A stretch of 57,355 bases of DNA from a virus. The notes below the pieces were generated by a model. It did no database searches. It was not told the DNA's origin and saw only the letters and a list, made by a program, of their open reading frames with translations. A program made the position numbers and the translations under genes. Location: the IMG/VR virus record IMGVR_UViG_3300020411_002891, positions 1 to 57,355 of that record; one strand, given 5' to 3'. Of this stretch, positions 28,381 through 38,600 are shown one piece after another (the stretch's first letter is position 1; the number at the start of each line of letters is the position of its first letter).

Positions 28381-28385
28381 AAATA

Positions 28386-29477
28386 ATGGGTTACGAGCAC
28401 ACAACTCTTGATTTTTACGACGACATGGGAGCAATCCTTAAAGATACCGTGTCTGATTCTGCCGATCTGCCGGATTTCATTAAGACTGCGGCTTCTGTTA
28501 CTGACGAAGACCCGGGCAACTGCTTTGCTCTTGTCATGGTAGACGACGGTAAGGTGCTTAAGAAGTTTGCTACGGCTGATAAAGGTAATACGTGGCTATC
28601 CTCTCTGTACTTTTCTATGACGAAAGACCGCCTACCTCCAGAAGCGCAGAAAGTGGCCGCCGCAAATCTACTAGTAGCTTGTGAGCATTACGGAATCGAA
28701 GCGCAGCCTGACCTATATGATCTGTCTGGAGACGATCCCCCAACTACTAATGTTGTAGATGTCACGAACGTTATGCCCGCAGTAAAGGTAGCAGAGAGGC
28801 AAGACGTAAACTTTGCCATCGAACGGGCAGATGGAAGTAAGTCATATCCCCTCGATAACGCAGAGCAGCTGGCTGCTGCGAACGAGTACTTTTCTCTTAA
28901 TAAAGGCAGCTTTGTTCCTAGAGAACGTAGAGAGTTTGCGGTTAAGGTGGCTTCCGTTGCAGACAAAATGGGCATGCCAGTAAGCGATTCTGTGCGAGAG
29001 TATTCAGGGAGTGATTACTCCCCAGTCTTAGAGGGCCACCTATCGCTTAGGTACCAGCACCTTATGGACACGGATGCCGCCCCAGAGCTTCGAACAGAGC
29101 TTATGAAACTGGCCCAGTCTCGCGCCTCTGACGGCCCCGACTCTTTTGCTGATGGGCTATACGACTTTGATAAGAAGGCAGGACTTGATCGGTTTTGGGA
29201 CCGCACATTGTCCGATCCTTGGTACTCGACTTTTGGTATGACTAAGAAGGCGTACCCCGAGCCTAAGTCTGCTAAGTCCTATACCGTAGGGGCAGACACT
29301 GTTAGCGGAGAGGCACTGCATCGTCTTGCTGCCGCTCGCAAAGAAGTCTCTGATCATTTCGGTATGTCGTTTGCTAACGCGTTCTTAAAAGATCCTGAGT
29401 CCATGTTTGAGTCCATGCCCATGCCTCAGAAGAAGGTACTGGCTCGTATGGCTAATGATATGAGAGCCTCTTTGTAG
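28386..29477 (+). CDS. Virion-region protein of unknown function, 363 aa
   Basis: GAGGA precedes the ATG by 7 bases. This is the first gene of the long rightward structural operon. 'LPDFIKTAASVTDEDPG' near residue 30 carries the K(T/V/I)AxS-like signal found in other head-region proteins. Further 'KVA' segments ('AVKVAERQ', 'AVKVASVAD', 'LMKLAQS') recur along the chain. No enzyme motif was seen. Position three genes upstream of the portal suggests a head or internal protein. Confidence 0.65.
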   Translation: MGYEHTTLDFYDDMGAILKDTVSDSADLPDFIKTAASVTDEDPGNCFALVMVDDGKVLKKFATADKGNTWLSSLYFSMTKDRLPPEAQKVAAANLLVACEHYGIEAQPDLYDLSGDDPPTTNVVDVTNVMPAVKVAERQDVNFAIERADGSKSYPLDNAEQLAAANEYFSLNKGSFVPRERREFAVKVASVADKMGMPVSDSVREYSGSDYSPVLEGHLSLRYQHLMDTDAAPELRTELMKLAQSRASDGPDSFADGLYDFDKKAGLDRFWDRTLSDPWYSTFGMTKKAYPEPKSAKSYTVGADTVSGEALHRLAAARKEVSDHFGMSFANAFLKDPESMFESMPMPQKKVLARMANDMRASL

Positions 29478-30139
29478 TGGGACAGGCTTTACTGCGACCC
29501 GCAGGTATTCTAGAGGATGAGTATGGTCTACATCTGCTCGTCCTAGACGCCTTATGTATAAAGCATATCGGCCCTGAATACATAGGCTGGGACACAGAGG
29601 CTCTCAAGGCGGAGCTGTCAGAGGACTTTGGAGACATAGGCGTAGTTACCTGGGAGCGGATTCAGGCTGCTCGGCTGCTGCACGCTAACGACTCTTTTTG
29701 GAAAGAGTGGGAAGTTTTTGAGAAGGTCACTGCTGCGATTATGGGTGAGCCTCCTATATTTAGTTACTCTCAGCCTCCCGAAGCAGAGGAGATAGCTATA
29801 GCAATCGCCACTGCAGCTGCGGTAGCTAACCACAAATATACTGATGACGTTTGTGGGTATATGGCTGCTGCCTGTCTCTTTGACGGCTTGTGGTATCTCG
29901 ACGATCACATCGAAGTAGCTGAGGCTGCTTTGACAGAACACGATAAGAGAAAAGGTATTAGTCGTGCATTTGCTGCCGTAGCTGGTAGACTGGAAGAAGT
30001 TTCAGACTATATAAAAGAGCCTAACTCTGCTATTGATGTACAAGTCAATCACGTTATTTCCGTTAGGAAGGCACTTGCCGAGTACAACGGGCAGATAGAA
30101 AAACAGTTATTAAACCTCCCTAAGATTATGGAGCAGTAA
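29477..30139 (+). CDS. Helical protein of unknown function, 220 aa
   Basis: GTG start at 29477 overlaps the previous stop (TAGTG), indicating coupled translation. The product is alpha-helical, with an Ala-rich central region ('EIAIAIATAAAVANHKYTDD'). It ends directly before the ATG of the next gene. No motif recognised; virion assembly role inferred only from its place before the portal. Confidence 0.6.
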   Translation: MGQALLRPAGILEDEYGLHLLVLDALCIKHIGPEYIGWDTEALKAELSEDFGDIGVVTWERIQAARLLHANDSFWKEWEVFEKVTAAIMGEPPIFSYSQPPEAEEIAIAIATAAAVANHKYTDDVCGYMAAACLFDGLWYLDDHIEVAEAALTEHDKRKGISRAFAAVAGRLEEVSDYIKEPNSAIDVQVNHVISVRKALAEYNGQIEKQLLNLPKIMEQ

Positions 30140-30529
30140 ATGGACGACCTTAAAGAACTAAACGATATGGACTTAAAAGGTCGCTTTATCGCCCAGGCCT
30201 TTGTCGAGGAACTTGAGGAGATTGAAAAAGTCGCTAATTTAGGCTTTTTCGCTAACCTTGCGCGATCGGCTACTCGGTCAGGGGCAAAAATGTTGAGCGG
30301 AGTATCTAAGAAGGTACCCGGCGGCCAGGGCGCCCTTAGGGGCGCGGCGGGGCCCGTAGCCCCTAAAGGCGTGGGTAAGGCTACGAGCCGACAATACACA
30401 GGCAATAGCATGAAGGATCTGGCTAAGTTTTACGGCGGTAAGGGTCTAATGTGGGCCGGTAAGAACCCACGCAAGGCTACCGCAATAGCCGGCACTGGCG
30501 CTGTCGGTACTACTGCAGCACTTACGTAA
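30140..30529 (+). CDS. Small head-region protein with EKVA signal, 129 aa
   Basis: GGAG is 6 bases before the ATG. The N-terminal 35 residues are acidic and helical and end in 'EELEEIEKVANLGF', a form of the recurring ELEK(I/V)A signal. The rest is basic and Gly/Ala-rich ('SRSGAKMLSGVSKKVPGG'-type composition), with a hydrophobic C-terminus ('KATAIAGTGAVGTTAALT'). An acidic removable leader before a basic body would suit an internal head protein; this is inference. Confidence 0.65.
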   Translation: MDDLKELNDMDLKGRFIAQAFVEELEEIEKVANLGFFANLARSATRSGAKMLSGVSKKVPGGQGALRGAAGPVAPKGVGKATSRQYTGNSMKDLAKFYGGKGLMWAGKNPRKATAIAGTGAVGTTAALT

Positions 30530-30538
30530 GGATAGTTA

Positions 30539-32422
30539 ATGGCGGGCATCTCCACAAAGGGCTTTGGCCCGAGCAGTTCGTATCGGTGGTCTGGGTTTAG
30601 GCACGGATCGCTAGATGCGCGGAACAACACGTTCCGGTACCCATCTCAGTGGTGGGACATTGCTCATATGGAGTTGCCCACTTCAGTAAAGCAGCTCTTT
30701 CGCTGGTGCCGTTACCACGTATTAGTAAATCCGCTCATCAGTTCCGTTACGCGAAAGATGGCTTCGTACCCAATTACGAAAGTAATCGTCGACGATAAGG
30801 GGGAAGAGGGTTTTGATAAAAATTACAAGAGGTGGAATGACTTTCTGTTTCGAGTAATTGATATCAATAAGTTTCAGATTGAGGCGGGGCTTGATTACCA
30901 CACGTATGGGAACTGTGTGGTATCCATACTCTACCCATTCCATAAGCACTTAAAGTGCGGCTCCTGCGGATTCAAGGAACGGATCAAGCGGCTGAAGCGG
31001 AAAAAAGATTGGGACTTCCGAAACTTTGAGTACACGATGAGCTGCCCTAAGTGCGGCGCTCATGGAAAGGCTGAAGTAGAAGACGTATTCTATAGGTCCT
31101 ATAGAGATATTAAGCTCATCCGATGGAATCCTTCTGATCTAGACATCGATTTTAATCCTATTACTCAAAAGTCAGAGTATGCCTACCGTATCCCTGACGG
31201 AATGAGGAGAAGGGTTCTGCAGAAGAACTCTAAGTACTTAGAGGAGACGCCTAAGCGCTTTATCGAAGCGATGAAGAGCAAGAGGCCGGTCGTCCTAACT
31301 AGAGAGAACATCTTTCACTTTAAGGCACCGACGCCCTCTCTTTCGGGCAACGACGCTGGCTGGGGGTACCCCCCAATCTTGCCTGCCCTAAAGGACTCCT
31401 TCTATCTCCAGATAATGAAGAAGGCCCAAGAGGCCGTCATGCTCGAGCACTTGGTGCCTCTTGATATCCTCTTTCCTTCGTCTACGGACGCTAACGCAAA
31501 CCCTTATACGACCATCAACTTGTCTGATTGGAAGACTCGGATTGAGCGAGAGCTGAGTAAGTGGCGAGGCGACCCTAACTATAAGCCCATCCTCCCATTA
31601 CCTGTCGGGTACCAGCGAGTTGGCGGTAACGGTCGTGCCTTAATGCTTACGCAAGAGGTAAGGGCTTGGAGTGAGCACATTATCGTAGGTATGGGCGTAC
31701 CCCAAGAGTTTGCGTTCGGTGGACTGAGCTGGACTGGATCGAGTGTGTCCCTCCGTATGCTGGAAAACAACTTCTTGTCTTACCGAGACATGCATGAACA
31801 TTTCCTGAAGCACTTTCTGATATCAAGTGTAGCTAGGTTCATGGGCTGGAAAGAGATTGGCGTTCATATGAAGGCCTTTAAGATGGCTGATGATGTCCAA
31901 TCGAAGCAGCTTCTTATGTCCCTCAACCAGATGCGTAAGGTATCTGATCAGACCCTTCTTGCTGAGTTTGATAAAGATGCTCTCGATGAGCTTAGGATCA
32001 TTGAGAAGGAGCTTAGAAGAAACCTCGAGGTCACCAAGCTGGATACTATGTATAAAGCGCAGATTCAGGGAGAGAGTCAGCAGATTGCGACTAAGTACCA
32101 GATGAAGGCTCAAGATATCCAGATGGCCGCCCAGAGGCGTGCCGCTGAACAGCAGCAGGGCGAGCAGGCTCCACCAGAACAGCAGCAAGAACAGCCTGGC
32201 GGCGAGCAGAGGACAGTTAATGTCGTAGACCTTGCAGAAGCCTGGGCGAAAAAAATATCTAGGATGCCTGTTGAGGATCGGGCTCCGATCCTCAAACAGA
32301 TGGAGGATCAGAGCCCTAACCTTCATCAGTTAATTCTTCAGAAGGTTCAGGTTATTGACTCCCTTGAGCAAAAGCCTCTTCCAGAGAAGGCTCCGCCTCG
32401 CCGAAGCGGTGGGGTCATCTAA
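30539..32422 (+). CDS. Portal protein, with inserted zinc ribbon
   Basis: The 627-aa protein has portal-like features: an N-terminal wing, then 'GWGYPPILPALKDSFYLQIM', 'IIVGMGVPQEFAFGG' and a long C-terminal helical, Gln-rich crown. A pair of CxxC motifs at C140/C143 and C169/C172 with basic residues between looks like a zinc ribbon inserted in the wing. Portals form the dodecameric DNA channel at a capsid vertex. The C-terminal Gln/Glu-rich stretch is flexible. AGGA lies just upstream of the ATG. Confidence 0.85.
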   Translation: MAGISTKGFGPSSSYRWSGFRHGSLDARNNTFRYPSQWWDIAHMELPTSVKQLFRWCRYHVLVNPLISSVTRKMASYPITKVIVDDKGEEGFDKNYKRWNDFLFRVIDINKFQIEAGLDYHTYGNCVVSILYPFHKHLKCGSCGFKERIKRLKRKKDWDFRNFEYTMSCPKCGAHGKAEVEDVFYRSYRDIKLIRWNPSDLDIDFNPITQKSEYAYRIPDGMRRRVLQKNSKYLEETPKRFIEAMKSKRPVVLTRENIFHFKAPTPSLSGNDAGWGYPPILPALKDSFYLQIMKKAQEAVMLEHLVPLDILFPSSTDANANPYTTINLSDWKTRIERELSKWRGDPNYKPILPLPVGYQRVGGNGRALMLTQEVRAWSEHIIVGMGVPQEFAFGGLSWTGSSVSLRMLENNFLSYRDMHEHFLKHFLISSVARFMGWKEIGVHMKAFKMADDVQSKQLLMSLNQMRKVSDQTLLAEFDKDALDELRIIEKELRRNLEVTKLDTMYKAQIQGESQQIATKYQMKAQDIQMAAQRRAAEQQQGEQAPPEQQQEQPGGEQRTVNVVDLAEAWAKKISRMPVEDRAPILKQMEDQSPNLHQLILQKVQVIDSLEQKPLPEKAPPRRSGGVI

Positions 32423-32478
32423 CTGCTCAAGTAGAGCAGGACGCCGTGAATAACGGCTAGTACAAAGATAGGTATCAC
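32419..32478 (-). CDS. Candidate 19-aa hydrophobic peptide
   Basis: GTG with AAGGAT about 7 bases upstream opens a 20-codon frame, MIPIFVLAVIHGVLLYLSS, that would make a single membrane helix. It lies just downstream of the 40-aa leftward gene and overlaps the portal stop. The short length and the shared sequence with the twin hairpins make it uncertain. Confidence 0.25.
   Translation of the reverse strand: MIPIFVLAVIHGVLLYLSS
32423..32457 (+). other. Twin small hairpins after the portal gene
   Basis: CTGCTC-AAGTA-GAGCAG is followed at once by GCCGT-GAATA-ACGGC, both with 5-base loops. The second arm can also pair with CACGGC at 32476-32481. No T-tract follows, so this is not a standard terminator; it may be a processing or attenuation structure. 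Confidence 0.45.
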
Positions 32479-32489
32479 GGCTACTATCC

Positions 32490-32612
32490 TTAGTCTGGGT
32501 ATATAGAACTATTAAGTTCGTTTTCTATTTCTTCGTAATCTCCACAATCTTCTTCTACTTCCTCTTCATCCGCAGGGATTTCTTCCTTTGGATCGTTAAA
32601 TACATGAGTCAT
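32490..32612 (-). CDS. Small acidic protein, 40 aa
   Basis: ATG preceded by AGGAG with 6-base spacing. The product begins MTHVFNDPKEEIPADEEE and is strongly acidic. It is encoded on the strand opposite to the surrounding operon, in the 267-base gap between portal and RNA polymerase, facing away from the polymerase gene. A small acidic protein could be a transcription regulator or DNA mimic; nothing in the sequence decides this. Confidence 0.55.
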   Translation of the reverse strand: MTHVFNDPKEEIPADEEEVEEDCGDYEEIENELNSSIYPD

Positions 32613-32629
32613 GTTAATCTCCTAAGGGC

Positions 32630-32684
32630 AGCGACTATGCTTACCCATTAGTCTTATGCGAGAATCCTTAGTGGATTACCGGAG
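32630..32684 (+). promoter_or_regulatory. Conserved upstream element, copy B (before RNA polymerase)
   Basis: CTTATGCGAGAATC (32653-32666) and GATTACCGGAG (32674-32684) match copy A at 28348-28380. An upstream GCGACTATGCTTA also resembles copy A's GCGATCACTTTGCTTA. The ATG follows at a distance similar to copy A. It sits between the divergent 40-aa gene and the polymerase gene. A promoter or factor-binding role is inferred from conservation. Confidence 0.5.
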
Positions 32685-32689
32685 TATAA

Positions 32690-35600
32690 ATGTCACAGCT
32701 TGTTCCAGAGAAACAGTTTTCGGCCATTAAGACTGAGGTAGAGAAAGCTATCAGGGACAACTTTCCGGTATCTACGAAGAAGTCGGAAATAAAGCTGCAC
32801 GACGTTTGGGTAGATGACAACAAGAAGTCTACTGATGTCCGTGGGCAGAAAGACGCCCTGATGAGAGGCCGGAGCTGGAATGTACCGGTCTATGCTGACC
32901 TATCCCTACGGAGGGGCGGTAAGGAAGTCGATAGAAAGAAAGTTATTGTTGCCCACATACCTAAAATTACAGATCGATTTGGCTACATCGTTGACGGTAA
33001 TGAGTACCAAACGCTGAACCAGTTTCGCCTTAAGTCCGGCGTGTACCACAGAAGGGCCGCTAATGATCTCTTGCTAGCTGAGTTCAACCTAGCCAATCGA
33101 GATCAGTTTGCTAAGGGCAGGTCATTCAAAGTACAGGTAGATCCCAAGGATGCCATCTTCTACCTAAAGTTTGAGAACTCCCACATACCCCTGTACCCCT
33201 TAATGAAAGATCTGGGAGTCAGTGATCGAGTATTAGAGCGTACTTGGGGTAAAGAGATCGCTCGAAAAAACAGAGACAAGATGCCTCCCGATAGGGCTTT
33301 GTCTAACTTCTATAAAGCTGTGAATGGCAAAAAGCCGGAGAACATAGAGGAGGCTCGCGGCCTCCTAGGTGACCTACTCAAAAAGACTAAGTTGCTAGAG
33401 GAGACTACCAAAAAGACTCTGGGTAAAGGCTACAAGACCGTTGAGTCAGGCACGATACTATCTGCTACTAAAAATCTACTGTCTATGTCTAGAGGAGAGC
33501 GGGCTGGGGACGATAAGACGTCCTTAGACTTTCTTTCTGTCCACTCTGCTGAGGACCTAATCGCAGGCAGGATCAGGGACGCAGCATGGAAGACTCGTAG
33601 GAAGATCATAAATGGCCTGGATAGAAAGAGGAGCGTACGGAGCATTGTCCCTACATCTGAGTTCGACAAGCAGATAAAAAGCTTCTTCCATACATCTTTG
33701 GTATCTCAGGGCGAGCAAACCAATCCGTTAGAGATGCTTGCTGGCCAAAGAAAGACAACCATCATGGGAGAGCAGGGTGGTATTAAGTCTATCCACGCTA
33801 TCTCGGAAGACTCAAAGCTAATCAACCCGTCTCACTTAGGTTTTTTGGATCCCATCCATACTCCAGAGGGTGAGCGGACAGGCATTTCCCTTACACTACC
33901 TATCGGCGTCTCGAAGAAAGGTAACTCCCTTAACTCGACGTTTATGGACGCTAAGACTGGAAAGAAGAAAGCGTTGGATCCGGGAGAGGCCCTGACCGCT
34001 ACTGTAGGGTTTCCCGATCAGTACGAGTTTGTTGGAGGTAAGCCAAAGCCACGAGGGAAAACGGTAAAGGCAACAGTAAACGGCAAGGTAGTTAACGTAG
34101 ACCCGAAAAAGGTGGACTACATAATACCGAGTGCTCGCGGCATCTTTAGCGTCAGCTCAAACCTGATCCCGTTTCTACAGAACAATCAGGGCAATCGCGC
34201 TATGACTGCTGCAAGGCAGCAAGAGCAGGCAGTCCCTCTGGATAATAGGGAGGCTCCTCTGGTTCAGGTGCAGACGGATGGCGCTAACACTTTTGAGCAG
34301 GTTTTAGGTAAGTATGCGTCCCGCAGGTCTCCAGTAGATGGAGTTATAGATAGGGTAAAGAAAGACGCTATCGTAATTCGCAAAGGTAAGAAGAAATACG
34401 AAGTGCAGCTCTACCGAAACTTCCCTCTACAGGGACAGACTCTGTACGACTCTACGGTAAAGGTAAAGGCAGGCGATCGAGTAAAGAAAGGTCAGCTAAT
34501 AGCTGATAGCAGCTTTACTAAAGACGGTACGCTTGCGTTAGGTACAAACCTCCGTACCGCCTACATGCCCTTTAAGGGATATAATTTCGAGGACGGCATC
34601 GTAATCTCAGAGTCGGCGGCGAAGAAACTCACTTCGCTGCATATGTACAAGAAGGAAATTGAGGCCGACTCTGAGGCCGTCATTAACCGAAAGAAGTTCT
34701 TGGCTGAGCACCCTTACTCTTTCAAGAAGGACCAGATCTCTGGGATTGAGGATGGCGGAGTTATAAAGGTCGGAGCAGAGGTAAAGGAGGGAGACCCTCT
34801 GGTCCTTCTGCTAAGGAAGCCGTCTGAGACGAAGTATCGGTCTGATCTAAAAACCTTCAGTAGAGGTAGGCCCGATAAGTACAGGGACAGGTCTGTTGTG
34901 TGGGACAAGCCCTACCCCGGTATCGTTACCGACGTCGTTCGTAGGGGTAATAAGGTATCTGTGTTCGTTAAGACTAAGGAACCTGCCCAATCCGGAGACA
35001 AGCTAGTAGGTAGGCACGGCAATAAGGGAATTATTACTAAGATTGTAGCGGATTCAGACATGCCTTACCGAGAGGGTAAAGGCGGTAAGCGTGAGCACAT
35101 TGAGATCGCACTCAACCCGTTAGGCATCCCTGGTCGAATAAACATTGGGCAGGTCTTAGAGACCGCTGCAGGAAAGGTGGCTGAGAAAAAGAAGGGCATC
35201 TATAAAGTAAGGAACTTTGCCCCAGGATCAGACTACTTAGGCCAAGTAAAGGAAGATCTCAAAAGCGCAGGGCTCAAAGATAAAGAAACTCTCATAAACC
35301 CAGAGACTGGAAAGCCTTTTGATCAAGATATACTAGTAGGTAATCAGTACACGTTTAAACTACGGCACCAGGTCCAGAAGAAGATGTCGGCCAGGTCCGG
35401 CGGCTTTGGTAGCCCTTACAATATCAATCATGCGCCTGCTGGCGGAGCGCCGCACGGTGGCATGTCTTTGGGAGAGCTGGGCCTTTACTCAATGCTAGCC
35501 CACGGTGCTCGAGAGAATCTCCATGAGATGTTCGCGTACAAGTCGACGAAGAACGATGATCTATGGGACGCGCTACGAGAAGGCACTCCTCTACCTCCCC

Positions 35601-38600
35601 CTAAGACGCCCTTTGCTTACGAGAAGTTCCTTGGGTACATGAATGCTATGCGAGTAAACGTGAAGAAGGAGGGGAATCACTTAGTCCTGTCTCCATTCAC
35701 AGAAGAGCAGGTCAAAGCACTTTCGGCAGGCGAGCTGCAGCAACCCGGACTGGCCCTAAGAGGTAAGGATCTGAAACCTGAGAAGGGTGGCCTGTTTGAT
35801 GAGAAAGTAACCGGTGGAGTAGAAGGAACCCGCTGGTCGCACTTTAAGCTGTCTGAGCCTATGCCCAACCCTCTGTTTGAGGATGCTATTAAAAAGGTTT
35901 TGGGCCTAACACAGAAGAAATACGAAGACGTTGTTCGGGGCCGCACTTCGTACAAAGGACAGACCGGAGGTAAGGCTCTGCAAAGTATGCTCTCTGATGT
36001 TGACGTGTCCTCTGAGCGCAAGAAGATTGAGAGCAAAATTAAAGACGTCCGTGGGGAGACTCGAAATAAGCTCCACAGCAAACTTCGTATACTCAAAGCT
36101 CTAGAGACAAATAAATCGAACGCCACTGTTTACATGATGGATTCAGTGCCAGTACTCCCTCCTGTGTTCAGGCCCATCATTGTTAGGGAGGACGGTAACC
36201 TCTCTACAGATGACTTAAACAACTTATATAAAGACATCGGTGCAGTTAATGATAGCTTAAAGAGCAACAAAAAAGCCGGTGTTCCAGATGCGTTTATGCA
36301 AGACATTCGTGGTGAGCTGTATGACGGCCTTAAGGCGCTCACTGGCATGGGCGGCAGCATTACGCGAAAAGGTGAGTATAAAGGCATTATTGATATTATT
36401 TCTGGCAAAACTCGTAAGTCTTTTTCTGGCCAGCCCTCGGGAAGCCCGAAGCACGGATTCTTCCAAAAATCGATCATCAAACGACGGCAAGACTTTACTG
36501 CTCGTTCTACTATCGTCCCTGAGCCTAGGATGGGCCTCGACGAGTTAGGTCTGCCCGAAGGTATTGCTTGGAAACTGTATGAGCCCTTTGTATCTAGGGA
36601 GTTGATCCGCGCCAACTATAAGCCCTTAGATGCGTTTGATGCTATCAGCAAAAAGACTAAGGCTGCGGAGAGCGCGCTCAATAAGGTTATTCATGAGCGC
36701 CCCATTCTGCTCAAGCGAGATCCCGCCCTACACAAACATAATGTGATGGCCTTCAAGCCTAGGTTGGTCAAGGGCAAAGCTATTGAGATTCATCCCCTAG
36801 TGACCGCTGGCTATAATGCAGACTTTGATGGCGACGCCATGAATGTGTACCTTCCCATTACGTCTAAGGCGTCAAAAGAGGCCGAGGGAATGTACCCCTC
36901 TAACAATCTGTTCAGCCCTACTACAGGCGCTGTTCAATACACCCCAGGTCACGAAGCGTTGCTGGGACTCTACTTAGCGTCTAAGCCAGGAAAGAGGACT
37001 CGTAGGTCTTTCAAGACAGAGTCTGAGGCCCGCAAAGAGTTTAAGCGAGGCAAGATTGGGTACACGGACGTAGTTAAGGTTGGCGGCCACGAAACGACCA
37101 TAGGGCGTCTTGATATTGAGTCTACTTTGCCTAAGAAAATGCGAGAGACGGGAAGGAAGAAGATTGGCTCTATGCGGATTTTCGATAAAGGCGTAACTAA
37201 GCAAGTCCTTACAGACGTTGCTAAAAACCACCCCCATATGTATGGAGAGGTGGCCAATAAACTAAAGGATATTGGGAATAAACACAGCTATGAGGTGGGC
37301 TACTCTGTAGGGCTAGACGATTTTGCGGTAATCAACAAAGGCCATAGAGATAAGCTAATTAATAAGGCAAACGCGCAGGCCAGGAAAGTAGCCAGAGGCC
37401 GCGGGTCGGCAGAAGCCAAGAACAGTAAGATCATTGATATCTTTTCTAAGGTAGATGACGACCTAGACCGCCTAAATACATTCCACCTTAAGAAGTTCCC
37501 TACCAACATATCTACTATGGTTGACTCGGGCTCACGGGGTAGCTTCTCTCAGCTCAAGCAAATTATTAGCAGCCCGATCTTAGTAAAGGACTCTAAGGAT
37601 AGAGTCGTCCCTTACTTGATCCCTAAGTCGTACTCAGAGGGCATGGACGTAGCCTCTTACTGGACCACTATGCACGGTGCTCGTAAGGGAACTATCCAGA
37701 AAGTTCAGGGTGTTAGAGACCCTGGCTATATATCGAAACAGATCGTAAACTCCAGCATGAATCAGGTAGTTACTCAGAAGGATTGTGGTACGTCGCAAGG
37801 AATCTGGATGGACGTAAACGATCCGGATATTGTAGACAGGAGATTGGCTAAGGGTATTCGTACCGGGGGTAAGAGGTATCGTAAAAACACAGTGACTACT
37901 GCCAAGACTCTGTCGTCTGCTAGGAAGGGTCGTAGGGACAAGTTGTTTGTTCGAAGCCCCCTTAGATGTGAGTCCGCCCACGGCGTTTGCCAATCTTGTA
38001 TGGGTACGTCATCCGGAGGCAAGGACTGGGATATCGGAAGCAACGTAGGCATTATCTCTGCACAGGCCATTGGGGAGCCTTCTACTCAGCTCAGCCTTAA
38101 TACTTTCCATACAGGCGGTCTGGCCAAGGGTAAGGGAGCTAAGAGCCAAGGGACGTTTAAGAGGCTCGAGCAGCTACTTAGGATGCCTAAGATGCTGCCA
38201 AACTCCGCTCCGCTAGCTCTCGGTTCCGGTAAGGTCCAGAAAATAGAAAAGGCCCCGCAGGGTGGTGAGTACGTAACTATTGGCGGAAAGCAGCACTACG
38301 TACCCGCTAGTCAAGAGCGGAAAGTTAAGCTGCACCAGAAGGTGTCCAAGGGAGACTCATTGTCTGACGGCGTAGTAGATCCCAAGAAGCTGCTTGTCCT
38401 AAAGGGGCTACAGAGCGTGCAGGACTACCTTACGGATGAGATTAGGGGGGTGGTTAATACTGCTGCCCCAGTACGGAGAAGAAATATCGAGGTAGTGGTT
38501 AAGGCGCTTACCAACGTGACTCGCGTAGACGATCCTGGGGATCACCCGGACTGGGTTGTAGGTGATATGCGCCCCTATTCTCAAGTAAGGGCGTACAACT

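Noticed and set aside
35677-36615. Long leftward open frames inside the RNA polymerase gene
   Set aside because: Antisense shadows of a strongly coding, motif-rich frame; Ser/Arg/Leu-biased composition typical of complementary-strand reading.
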